This document shows positions 24,701 through 37,600 of a stretch of 64,000 nucleotides of DNA, one piece after another. Every line of letters begins with the position of its first letter. Positions within the stretch are counted from its first letter, which is position 1. Location: the NCBI RefSeq assembly GCF_036417845.1, contig NC_089983.1, forward strand, positions 24,333,207-24,397,206, read 5' to 3'. The notes beneath the pieces are model-generated. The model ran no database searches. It saw only the letters and a program-made list of their open reading frames with translations, and was not told where the DNA came from. The DNA comes from Apteryx mantelli (lineage: Eukaryota; Chordata; Aves; Apterygiformes; Apterygidae). The position numbers and the translations under genes were made by a program.

Positions 24701-27700
24701 AACGAGAACTGCATTAAAGCAACCTGAACAGTTTCCCCATCTCAGCTTGTCGTTTCGTAAGTCGAGCGCTGAAAGTGCTGGGTTTTAGCAAGGATAAAAA
24801 GATACCTGTGCTGAAATCCACTTATGCTGGGTTGCTCGAGGTGAGAGCGAGGTCTGAACCTGAAGGTCGTTAGGTGACATGCACAGCTCAGGGAACTGAG
24901 AAACCTCTTTGCGAACCCGTAATTGCACCTAAAATGGAGAACCCCTTTGCTAAAAGAAAAAAGACGTGCAGATTGTCACCTCCCTTGTTCTGTGCTGAAA
25001 TCTGTAGACAAATCTCAATTTTGGGGGGGAAACTACTGGCAAGGACATAGATTGACCTGAGAAATCTGAGCATTTTTGTCAGAAATTTGAGTACAGTGTA
25101 CACTTTATACTTTTACAGATAGCACTGTGCAGTGCAGCCACGTTACACTAGTGGTTTGCAATATTTCTGCCACCTCCCTGCCTTCTCCTCCTCTGTGCTG
25201 CCTTCTTCTTTGCCCCAGTGTTAGCATTTATGCTTTTGCCTCTTCATTTCACCCCATCCATCCATCTTTAGGCTGTTTCAGTTTGCCTTATCTTTCTTTG
25301 CACAGAAATTCTTGTGCAAAAACTTTATTTTTACAATGCCTCACTTTTAATGTTTGTGTGTCCTATTAGTCAGGCAGGACTCGCCTGCTCAGAACTATAT
25401 GGGAGAGGCTTTTCTCTCTTTTAGGTACCTGCCTCATTCCTTACCCGTATTTTGACAAGTCTTTTAGACAGTAGCCTAGTTTATTACACAATCTTGATTC
25501 ATCTCCCATTTGTATGATCTAAGGAAAATACACAGCATATACAGTAACTTTAACTTTCGAGCTATGTGCTGCTGTGCACAGCTCACTATAGCTCCCCCCC
25601 CTGGGGCTACCTCATATGACCAGAAGCTGGGTCAAACACTGAACATCTTAACTGCGCAGAGAGGTGGGTGGTATGTACTGCAGCCAAGACTGCCAGATCA
25701 CCATGACGCTCGCCTGCGTGCTCCACCCCACCCCATCCCATCCCACAACCCTGTGGTGAGAACTCTTGAAGATATTTTCGCTTCTGAGCAGTGACTTGAT
25801 CTCAGCACTCCTCCTCTCCCAGACTTTCTGCAGCAGCACCTTGTGACTGTCAGATCTATGAAGTTTCTGGCGTGGAGTGTGTATGATCGGAAAGACTGGA
25901 TCTTTCTCTCTTCTCTCCCCTCCCCCCCCCCTTTTTTTAAGAAGTCAGGTTTTTACTTTTTCTTTGATTTCAAAGGGAGGTTGCATTTTACATGTCTCAA
26001 GATCTGACCCTCAATGAATGATGGACATAGCAGAAAAATAGCATTAGTACTTCAAATATCATTCTACTCTATTTGTGTTTTAATAATCTAATGCATCTTT
26101 TTAGTGTGACTGCTAACAGTAAAGTTACTTTCTTAAAAAATATATGAATAATGAATTCATTGTTATCCACTCACAATTTTTTTTAATAGTCGGACGCAAA
26201 ATGAAGGTCACCCAAAATGGTTCGTTCTGGGTGTTGGACAAGTCATAAAAGGGTTAGATATTGCTATGATGAATATGTGTCCTGGAGAAAAACGGAAGGT
26301 GACCATTCCTCCATCATTAGCATATGGACAGCAAGGATACGGTAAAAGAAAAGTTTTAATACTGAACTTCGTGTCTTTTCTCTGTTTTAGTTACATTTTC
26401 AAATGAACATTTAGTATTGTAAATGACTTGGTAAGAATTGGCCCACCATTATTTTTGGAGGGTGCTTAAGGTGATGACTTCAGTGGGACCTAATCCTGCT
26501 CGTTCCTGTGCAGTTTGAGCAGTCCTTACCATAGACCCACAGCCAGGCCTTGCAGTTTGTATCAGAATTCAGTACTATGAGGCACCTGACATGTTTCTCT
26601 GAGTATTGCCACAATGCCAAAAATTGACAGCAAAAGGAAGATCTTTTTCTGGCATCCATACAAGCAGTTTTTGTCTTACTGTATTATATTCTGTTCATGT
26701 TTACTTTCTATTATGTGAATGCTACCTGCCTAACCTTTTAATGAAATCCTGCATTTTCTGAGCAAAATGGAATATGATCCACTGCATGCCACTGAATCAG
26801 TTTAACTAGAAATCATTTCTTTAAAAGACTGCTTACATTCTGGGTAGTTAATGGACAATGTCATGACTACATAATAATTGCAATAATACAATGCATGAAA
26901 TGGGGGTTGAATTTCTGATACTTACATGTGCAGTATATAAAAATAAATAGATAAAATAGATAATTCCAGTCCTAGTCTTACGCACTGTTTCAGCACTCTA
27001 ATTTTAGATATTTTAAATTCATCTCTAACTTGGGTGTTGTAGTTTCCATGAATAGGTAACTCCTGCTGTATGGTCATAACTTCGTAATGGTGTTGTGTCA
27101 GAATCCCATGAACCAGTTTCATCTGTGATACAATTCCACTGCGGCCAGCAAAGCTTACTAGCAATGAGTTTTGCCTCTGAGCATAAACAATGTTTAATAA
27201 GCAAGTCTTGTAACAATAAGGAAAAACACTTGGTACCAAACAGAAGTGTTCTTAAAATCTAATACTAGTTGTAACGATTTGTTCTAGGTAGGACTTCGAG
27301 AAAGTATTTTTTTCCTACAACATTCCTGTCCTCTGTCTCAGCGTATTTCTGCATGCTGGGGAAGATGCCTGCCTAATCTTGAATTAGAAAAGATGCATGT
27401 GGCTTTTTAGGTCTTTACATATCTTTTCCTGTTGGTATGTATATTCTTAAAAACTACTGGCACTGAATTCTAGTATTGTATCTTTCTTTCATAAGTAGTG
27501 TAGAAACTATAGCATATATTGAGATATATTTAAAATTTCTACACATTTAAAGCTTGTAAGATCAAAATCTTTTGAACTCTGAAACCTATCACTTTATTAT
27601 AGATATTTTAGATGAGAAGTGCAAGTAATAGTTTTGTTTGCCTTCTGTTTATAAACAAAGTAGATTCTTTACCTGTTCTCCAGCTTGAAGGATGGGCACA

Positions 27701-29746
27701 AGTTCAAAATTAACTTCTGTCAAAATTCTGAGGTTACAATGTCATACTCACTAGCTTTAGCTAAGGATAGAAGCAACTTGCATGTTTACATTTTAATTGT
27801 ACACTGCATGATTTTTAGACGCTGTTTTGGCTTGATTTTTACACCCTGTTAGTTTGTTCCTGGTTTTTTTCAGTATCCTGTGTGAGGTTTATTTTATTTT
27901 ATTTTATTTTATTTTATGGCCAGATGCACGGTACAATGACCTGTGTTTATAGGCAGTTTCTTTTACATCAGATATCGGATAATGCTTTGACACAAGAATA
28001 ATGAAGCCTACCATAGTTTCTTTTCTGGGACCAAACAAAATATCCACTAGTTCATCTTTTTGCGAATCTGAACTTGCTTTCTGTTGCTTCTTTCTAACAG
28101 GTTGCATATTTAAAACACTATTTTGCATAATGTTTTTAACCATAGGTGTAATCTCATAGGAAGTTTGTAAAACCTGATATTATCTGCTTGTCCCCTCAGG
28201 CAAAAATTACATACGAGCATTGCTTTAGTACTTTAATCTTTCAAAATCAGATTGGAGATATTAAATAAAGGCATATGTCTAGGGTCAATCTCTCAGTGTG
28301 AAGCCCATCATATGACAGTATGTAAAATGGTCTGGACTTCAGAAATATGATTTGTTTTTCATGATATGCAAATCCTTCTTGAAGTTGTATATATCTTAAT
28401 TTAAAAAAATATCTGAATCGATATGAGCAATTTAGTTTTGGTTCAGGGAAGTATATTGTTTCCAAATCTCTCTCAAAAGTATTTTATTTAACAGTGACCT
28501 GTTCAACCAGTCGCATTTTTTGTTTTGCCAGAACCTAAACAATCCTCCCCTCTATCTGTGTAATATTTAAATTCAGGGTTTAGATTGTCATTCTGTTACC
28601 AAATTGATCTGCATATTAATACAACGTTCCATAACAGAAAAATAAGACACTTTATGTGTGCATTTGTCATATGTGTGATCTCTGACCACAGTGTCTTATT
28701 TCTTAAATGCTTTTTTTTTATATTCATAGCACAGGGCAAGATTCCACCCAATGCAACATTGATCTTTGAGATTGAACTTTATGCAGTAAATAAGGGACCA
28801 CGCAGTGTTGAAGCATTTAATCAAATAGACAAGGACAGTGACAAGAAGCTCTCTCAACTTGAGGTAATATGATGTAACTAATTTGGAATAGGTCATATTT
28901 ATAAACCATAGATATAGTTAATTACTGTTACCTTTACATGAGCTGCCGCTGCTTCAGTTATCATGTAAAGCTTTTGTATACTTACACAGACTACACTGTG
29001 CAATGTTGACGTTTGCTTCAATATGATGGTATGCCTCAGACTTACTAGGAAACAAACTTACCTGTCTGCACAGCAGTCACAGTAGGTCATGTTTATATCG
29101 CAAGTGTGCTTGAAGGTAGCTGTGGAGTACTCCTGGCCTAAAAGCCAAAACAGTGCAGAACTCAGCACTAAAAAAATGCCTGAATATTTACTCAGTTTCT
29201 TGGACACAGTTTGTGTCCTTGGTGTTCCTGAGAAACAAGCCAGAGATTAATCTGGACTCTTTCTGCTTCTGACACTCTTTAAATTGCCAGAAAAATGATG
29301 GTACTTTTTGGATGTAGATTATTGCTTAGTACAAATTCAGAAAGTGCCAGAAGTTTTAATGGCAGCCACTTCTTGAAAATTTCTGTTATCTCTGCTAATG
29401 AGTGTTACACCCCCTCAAATTTAAAGGCTGCTTAACATTTTGGGGAGGTTTGACAAAGTTTTGCTATGGAATTTGAAATATTGGGATTTTTTAGAATATA
29501 TAAAGTTATTTTGATTAGAAGTGTATCTATACACTAATTTTTGTGACACACGCAGCAAACTCAGTTTTTTTCCTTTTCTTTTAGATAAGCCAGTATTTGA
29601 AGGAAGAATTTGCAAGAGATGGCAAAAAACGTCATCCCTCAGTCCATGATGAAATCTTAGCTGATATATTCAAGAAGAATGACCATGATGGAGATGGTTT
29701 CATATCAGCAAAAGAGTACAATGTCTATCAGCATGATGAACTCTAA
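24346..29746 (+). CDS. FKBP7: FKBP7, ER-lumen FK506-binding-type peptidyl-prolyl isomerase (4 exons)
   Basis: Exons are 24346-24548, 26190-26341, 28730-28863 and 29585-29746, totalling 651 nt (216 residues plus TAA) with all phases consistent. Residues 1-23 form a Leu-rich signal peptide ending APARA. Residues about 30-143 are an FKBP domain (HYDGYL, LGVGQVIKGLD, PPNATLIFEIELY). Two EF-hand loops follow at 152-163 (DKDSDKKLSQLE, weak) and 196-207 (DHDGDGFISAKE, complete), and the C-terminus is HDEL, an ER-retrieval signal. The conserved FKBP12 pocket Trp is Leu and the FD pair is FY; I recall the same in mammalian FKBP7, so this is a family trait. An NAT glycosylation sequon lies in PPNATL. 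The frame is open far upstream, and the start was chosen by signal peptide and Kozak context. A second donor-like GT (24553) lies 4 nt past the exon 1 donor. Exon 1 is extremely GC-rich, the others AT-rich. Confidence 0.97.
27888..27917. repeat. (TTTTA)n microsatellite
   Basis: About six copies of a pentanucleotide lie in FKBP7 intron 2. Confidence 0.9.
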
Positions 29747-29928
29747 GTACTTACAAAATCTTTGGCTGTTTTCTGGACATTGAATTTAAAAAATTTGCAA
29801 AATAATTCTTTGTCACAGAATTTTTTACATTTTTATAGCATCTTTTTATATCTCTTAAGGTGATTGTAAAAATCTTGTTTTTAACACTCAATTAGTCAAA
29901 TGTGTGATAGATTTTTACAACAGAAAGA

Positions 29929-29934
29929 AATAAA
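29929..29934 (+). terminator. FKBP7: Polyadenylation signal AATAAA of FKBP7
   Basis: This is the first canonical hexamer after the FKBP7 stop, about 180 nt downstream. It would give a very short 3' UTR. Further AATAAA hexamers at about 30397, 30410 and 30735 could serve longer isoforms. Confidence 0.65.
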
Positions 29935-29949
29935 ATTGGAAAATAGCAT

Positions 29950-31690
29950 GATCTATTATTAGTTTTTTGTCATGTCCTAATCTACAATATTGCTCAGTGT
30001 AAATCACTGATCAAAACAGTTGTTTCTGTCCTATCGGGCACAAAAAAATGGTTCCAATACCTGTTGACATAGTTAGAAGTATTCATCAGTTCCAATACCC
30101 TGTAGAACAAAATGGGAAAACAGACTCTCAGGAGGGAAAATTTATTAAAACTCTGTAGGGTTTCTGCTGGCTTTTAGGCCAGATTCTCTAGGAATTACCA
30201 TTTACTGCTTTAGAGATTTATGCAGCAAATTTAACTATTAAAAGTCTTAGAATAAATGAATGCTGTCTATAGAATTTAAAGAGAAAAACAGGTTTTTAAA
30301 GGAACATAAAATAACCTCTGTGGTGTAATACTAAGTTGAATAATTTGGTGCTCATGAAAATTCAGTATTGTAAGTGAATTTTTAAACTTTAATCTTAATA
30401 AAATTCATAATAAAATTAGCCAATTCATTCAACAGCACAAAGTTGAAAATCTATCAGATTGTGTTTTATTTGAATGAGATTGAACATGATGGGAGATGCT
30501 CTGTATAGCCATGAGTAGATATCTGGGCGTGATTCTGTTTTCCCTCACATTGAAAAAATGCGAAGAACAATTACAGTTAATATCAGACAGTAATTCTGGA
30601 TAGTTGGTTGTTTCTCTTATATGAGTGTCATCATAACTCTTGAGTAACATCTTTTAATTTCTTGTGAGAAAAGTGATTGCAGTGTTATTTCAACATGTAA
30701 TAATTAGATGTACATAGTGAAAATGGCAGCACAAATAAAAAGGCTTCCATACATGGCTTATCTTTAACATCATTCTAAAAGGTAGGAAAAAAAACCAATT
30801 GTTTTCTCACTTTAAAATAGCATGAGAAGAGGCTGGATAGTATACCCATCAATAGCACTTCTAATGTGTGTTTATGGTTGTTGAGACTCTATTCTGCAGT
30901 GCCCTCTAGCGTATATATTCTCAACAACACAAACTTAAGTTTTTGCAGTTATGGTCCATGGATTAAACCTTCCCACCCGAGTATCTAGGTCTAATATTTT
31001 TATAAAAATTTTCTGCTAAAAAATGTTTTCTAAACACATAACAGGCACAAAAGTCAAGAGCAGATACAATCTAAAATCCAAATGCAAAATGTGGAATGGC
31101 TGGTACTTTTTTGTAATCTAAACAAACTACTGACATATGGTAATCACATCCTAATATGAAACTCCTATCCCCAGGTTTAGTTGTTCCCTTTTATAAATGA
31201 AACGTTAGACTGAGCGAACTTTTTTAACATGTTTTTTAATCTGATACTTCAATTAAACATTCATGAGAACACTAAATTATTAACACATTTTCTCATTTTA
31301 CCATCATACACCAGTGTAGATAAAGGTGCAACATCTTTGGATTTAAGAACAAGTTTGTGTAAACAGCTTATTTATAAATAAGTTCTAGCATATAATCTAA
31401 CATAAATTTTAGTTTAAAAGTCCATGTTTAATTATCATGAATGATGAAACGAGAAAGTGCTAGAAAGAAGAAAAGTAAAATGTCAGGGAATGCACTAGGG
31501 CTTTTTTGAGTAATTAAAGTCATTATTTGTATTTGTGAAGCAAATCATTTGGAAATAACAGTAGTGTAATAAAATTTTTTGCACTTTCACTATTTTACAT
31601 TTAAAGAACTCAAGTCAAATGTACTAATTTTGAAAAAATTGTGGCACATTTATGCCCGTGTCTGCAACAACAGGCACTTACCTAGATCAG
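29950..31690. other. FKBP7/PJVK convergent intergenic region and 3' UTRs
   Basis: AT-rich sequence separates the stop codons of two converging genes. It must contain the 3' end of the PJVK transcript on the minus strand and any extended FKBP7 3' UTR. Minus-strand AATAAA candidates (plus-strand TTTATT) occur near 30468 and 30142. No coding potential or interspersed repeat is recognised. Confidence 0.6.
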
Positions 31691-34600
31691 TTACCTTATT
31701 CTCTTATGCCAGAGGTCAAAACAGGGCACAGCATGCAGTCGTACATATTTTTGTCCATTAAAAGAACATTCTAGGCATCCATAGACTGTCTCCCTTTTAG
31801 AACTTCCCATTCCACAAAGGATGCAGGGACCTTTTGGGATGTTGTTATTAAGTAAATTTATTCGGATATGAGCCCCTTCTCTGAGATAGCTTGTAGAGAG
31901 ATCAGTCATGCTTGCAGCTTTTTCATAATAATCTGTAAAAAGGTCCTCCAAGTAAGTATCAGAGTTAGCAATGGTATCCACTACTCTTTTATCTGAAAAA
32001 GAATGCACAAACATAGCAATTGTTTATATTATCAATTATTTACAAAACAATCTGTTAATCTACTGGTCGTAATAACTGATTTATGAAACCATTATAAGCT
32101 TTACACATCGAAGGTTACTTTCCATCAGAAGCCTTGGGAGATGACTTTCCTTTAACTTCACAAAAGACGCTCTGAATTTTTGTGTATTACCTGTACAATA
32201 CTATTATTTTAAAAAGCACCTAAAAAGATAGGCATGAGGCAAGCTCTTGAAAAATAGATGCTAAATTACAGCTGAGTACTCTCCTATTTTAATTTCTTTT
32301 TATTTTTTCATTTCTTATTTTGTTTTCCAAAGATTACAAATTATGCTTGAGTGTTTACAAAAAACAGCCAGTGCTCAAAATGTTTAGAAAATTTGAAGGG
32401 CTCCACTTTGACCTCTTACCAGATTTCTGAGCATCTAAAAACCACAGGAAGAAATCACTTCTGGAACTACTTTTCTCCTCTCTCTTCAGTGATGGACTAG
32501 TTTAGATTAAGCAACAAACTTCTGGGAAGCTACAACTAAGTGAGATGTGTTATACCCCCAAAGATCTATCCCTTACAGCAGATTGAAGCAGCACTGAAGG
32601 CTTAGACCATAAAGGCCCTGGGTTAAGAACTGGATAAATTGGAGCAAGGTCACTTAAACAGAGCATCTTTTTTTAAGGATTTATCTTCACTCTCCAATTT
32701 GCAGCTTTCCACAATACTTAGACCAAGAAGTATTCAAAAATAGGATCTTGTTCTACATTCATGTGAATAAATCCCCAAATTTGAGTGGCACATTTTCAGA
32801 GGCAGCCTGCAGAAAGTATAGTTACATACAGTGATAAAGACTTAGTTTTACCAGAACATTGTGTTCGTATCTGTTAGAGTGAGAAAAGAAAATTATGATG
32901 GTATCTTGCCCATTTCCCTGCCCTGTGAAGATACACCCCAAAGAGTGCATTCTAATACTTAAATTAACATCATTTAATATATAAACTTACTTAATCATAA
33001 AGGCTTTGCCCATGAAGTATATATGTTATGACTTGGAATTACCCAATATTGTTTGTAAACTGCAAACACATGAAACAGGTTTAATTTTTAATTGAAGTTA
33101 ATTGTATAAAACTCTATATCAGTTTATCATCAGCCGTACATTTTTTAAAAGATTTGAGTTTTAATGAACAACAAAACCATAAATTTATTATTTGTGAAAA
33201 AGTCAGAATATCTCAATATAACTTTCAAGAACTTTACAATCATTTTGATAGATAAGAAATTAAAATGAGGTACATTTTAATGAAATTTGCTCTTGATTAT
33301 ATGTTGAATCTTGCACACAAAATTAAAAATACAAGCTTCATGCATTGATCAAGACATTTAGTTATAAATATCAAATGTCATACTTCGATGAAACAGATTA
33401 TTCCTCAACATCCTTAATTTGTTCAGTGAAGATGATCCAGATTTCTCTTTTTCAAATCCTCCTTTTGAAATTGGAGTCACACAGAGTTCTGTAATAAAGA
33501 AAAGTAAGTTTGTAGAAGAAATCTTTATAAAGTTTTTAGATGAAATAGAAAAATGCTAGTTGTACAACACAGCTTACCATAATATGTTTTTCTATTTTAT
33601 AATAGGTTTATAAAGCTTACAGTGATAAAATAGAGCTTTGCTAATGTTTATAATGAATAGGACCACTTTCTAATACAAGTTTGCGCATAGTAATAGCTCA
33701 CCGAATGAAATGCAACGGAGAGATTCAATGAGATAGAATATCAATTAATTAATTTCAGAACTTTAGTGGTTTATAACAGCGCATTAGGTAAGATTTTTTT
33801 TTCTATTTTGCTCAATTTCTGGTCATGTTAAGGGGCCAAGACAGTCAACATCGTATAAATGGAAGTCTCACTTCTGAAGGAGAAACATGTCCATAATCTT
33901 ACTTGAAACTAAAAATGAAAAATCATAAGCAAGGTTTGCTCTGAATTCTGTAGTGATCGCATTCAACACAGAATTAACGGCAAAAACTGATTTTTTAGAT
34001 AAAAATAAGTGTCACCCAAGTTTCTATCCATAACTTAAAAGATTTACAGTGAAATATATGGATGGTTAATTATAAAGAACTGAAAACACATGTGTCTCAG
34101 TTGAGAAGTCTCTTTAATTGTGCAAATACGAATACCAGTTTCATTGATTATTTCACTGACAATGACTTTAGCAAATCTAATGCATCTACCTACCATTGCA
34201 CAAAGGTAAAGTAAAATCAAAACACTTCCAAAATTGAAATTGATGTTGAGCTTATGTAAATGAATGTAAAGAAATACTGTACTATATTAATCTCTTACTT
34301 TTAAACCCATAATTATGCCTGTTTTGGAATATATTTAAAATTTTTACAGAAATGTAAAGGTATCTCATAATTTAGCATAACTGCTCTAAAATGCAGAGTT
34401 TCTGTCACGGAAGTCAGATACTGTGTGTGCCAAATGATACGGAGCTATTTGCAACTTCTAGAACAAATAGTGTTGCATACATCTGAAGAGATAAAAACTA
34501 TTTCCCAAATGATGTCTTACTGGTTTTGCTATTAAAAAAAAAAAAAATAGTGTTAACTATAGCGTCAAGCATTTTCTGTAACAGTTGACTGACTATCACA

Positions 34601-37600
34601 GAGATCTCTGTATTTAAGTACATGTGAAGCTGGCTGTTAAACTTTAGCTAACATTATTTAAGTCAAAAGAGAGTTTTACATTTGATATTATTAAGAATTA
34701 GATCAAACCCTAAAATTGAATTTCTGCATCATTACAAACAGTATTGATAGCACTGATAATGTTATAGTCTACAATTTAATTAGTTACAGGCTATGATAAG
34801 AAATATTGAAAAATAATGTGAATATGTAAGGTCTATCCTATCCACAAAAGAATAACTTATAGGAGCTATGTAAAATTTTGTATTTGTTTTGAGTAATTGG
34901 GGTTATTTCTTTGTAAATATCTTCAGATAACCAAATGTGGTAATGATCTATGAGACTGAAGTTAAAGCCCTGACAGAAAAAATATTGGTTTGATTTGCAA
35001 GTTCTGCGTACTTTCTTCTTTGCTTGGGGTTTTTACTTTCCCATTCTATGTGAAAATGATCAGATGGTCTTATGAGCCAGTTCCTTAAAGGCCAGAAAGT
35101 AAGGACGTTATTTTTGTTCCATTCAACTGTGGGATTTAAAAAAGATAAATTTTTTAAAGGTCATACTTAACTTTTAAAACTCTTTCCATGACAGACTATT
35201 TTCTAATGTCTGCATTGTTTATCTTTTCAAGAATTGTGTCCCTTTTCAAGTCAGACTGCTTATGTTCATAAAATTAAGGAAGAGGCATTGCATTTTATGG
35301 GATTGGGGCTTATGTATACCAAGATCAAAAAAACTGTTTTAAAAACTCAGGCTTCTATAAATAATAGCAGTAATTACAGTAATGCATGTCACTTACCAAA
35401 ATTACCATCCAAATGAATAAAAAGTTCAAACACACTAAATGCAATAGTTGTATGTGCAGGAAAAACAATGGCTTTGTCCCGTCCTTTACAATTTTGATCT
35501 TCAATAATGTGAAACTGTGATTTAGAAAAGTATTAAAAGAAAAAAATTTTCAAATTGAAATGAAAAAATAAACAGAATAATAGCTTAACTATATATATTG
35601 GGAATAGTAATGCAAGCAGGAACCTTTGAAATTGAACATCAAATTTCACAACTAAGGAGTTTTATATTAACAACTGTGCATGTTAACAAAGTTTGCTAAA
35701 GAGACAGTAACCTAACTTGCATCATGGTCATTGAGAATTATGTGAATGATTCATAAATACTAGTAATGGGCAAACTTCAGAAGATTTGTAAGTTGTATTA
35801 TTCAAACACACCGATAATCTTGCGTGTGTGCATGAGAATCTTGGTCAATTCCATGTCTTTATCTTTCCAGTGACCTGATTCCCAATAAACCTTAGCTCTC
35901 TGACCACCTGAAACCAATCCCCCTATTATATCCCCTGCCTCTAACAACTCGCTCACAACCCTCAAATAAAAGGACATGTACCCAGTCCAAAGCCAACTGA
36001 CGACTAGGAGAACTTTCAAGAGCATATAAAACAGGGAGCAAGACGCTGACCGTTGTATTAATATCAACCCGAAGTTGTAATGAGTTATAGAAGATGAACA
36101 TAATAATGAAAGATATGTTTATTGGAGGTTGAAAGTAAAAAGAAGTAATTTCCACATTTTTGCTGAGACTTCACTCAAAGCAATAGCTCATTGCCTAGTC
36201 ATCCTTTCATGAATTTCCCATCCCTCATTCACAAAAGCAATACTAATAAAAAACAGGTTCTAATTCAATTTACATCAGTGCAATAATATTGATTTACTTT
36301 AGAGTCTTTCAGAGATTACATCAGTAAAAATGTGATTAAATCCAACCATAAACATCTATAAAGATGAACTTTTTTTTTTTTTAGTTACAAAACTTTGACA
36401 AACATATTTACCCTCATTGTCTCTCCACGCATTCCAGTATGGACAGTTAATGAGCACTGCCTTGTAGTTCTAATACTTTCCATGACCACGCACAAAATTT
36501 CCATCCTACTTTTTCTTGATTGATGAACTAGACAATGATCAAAATTTATTTTTCTAAAATCAAGAGGCAGGAAGGAAATTCAGAGATTAGTAGCAATTTA
36601 CAAAGCAGCTAATATAATTAGTAACTTTAAACCAGTAAATCACCGTAACTTCTGTCTCGTATCTGTGAAACAGCTGGCTGAGGAGGTCTCAGGAACCTTA
36701 ACGTTGATTTTTAGTGACTGGGAGCAGAAGCACCAAAAAAATTCAGAGAAAGCTAATAATGTACCAATGTTAAAAAGGGTAAGTGGACATCCTAGAAAAT
36801 TATAAGTCTATCCTCCTGACACTGTTCTTAAGTACAGTTAAGTAACTGTCAACACAGACACTAATTAATATAGATTTTTTTAAGAGGTATGTAATTAATG
36901 TCAGCCAATAAGGGTTTATGGAAACCAGATCTTTTTTAATACAGTTATGAGTCCAATTAATAAAAGCAATAACTTTAATGCTATACTTTGGGGTTCTATA
37001 AAGCATTTGAGCATAGAATATTTTGATTAGAAAACTAAAACATACATACAGAAGCTGGCATATACTAAATGGATTAAAATCTGGCTAATTGACAGGTGTC
37101 AAAAAGTAACTATAAACATGGAATGTTCATCAAACAAGTGCATTTCTAGAGGATCTCTACAGGCACTGGTTTTTAGTCTTGTAATAGTAAATATTTTTAT
37201 CAAGAAACAAGAACACACACCCCCAATTATTAATGATAATGTTTGGAGGTTACAAACAAAGGAAAAGGTAAGTATAGTACAAGACAGGGTTACAGATACA
37301 AAATGACCTGCACCACTCAATAAATAAGTAGAAGCAAGCAATATATATTTGAATATACCAAATGTCAAGCTATGCACAGTGAGTAATTTACTGGGATGCA
37401 ACACTGGGATTCACAGGGGCAACACGGTGACCAGGCAGTAATCCTTGAACATATAAACAGAAGAATATCACCTAAAAGTAAACGCATTATATACCTATGA
37501 GTTTGGCATTTGCACCAACACTACAGGAACGCTGAGTTCAGTTTCAGTGTCCACAGTTCAAAAAAGGTGTTTTAAAAATTGGACTGTGTTTAGAGAAGAA

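Noticed and set aside
23290-24788. Several long overlapping ORFs on both strands of the CpG island (up to 327 codons)
   Set aside because: They arise because GC-rich DNA has few stop codons. Only the first exons of PLEKHA3 and FKBP7 have homology and splice sites; the rest are Arg/Pro/Ala/Gly-rich translations without any family.
35798-36155. Two minus-strand ORFs of 87-89 codons inside the PJVK gene
   Set aside because: They fall in the intron between exons 3 and 4, are not flanked by splice sites in a usable phase, and match nothing in pejvakin.
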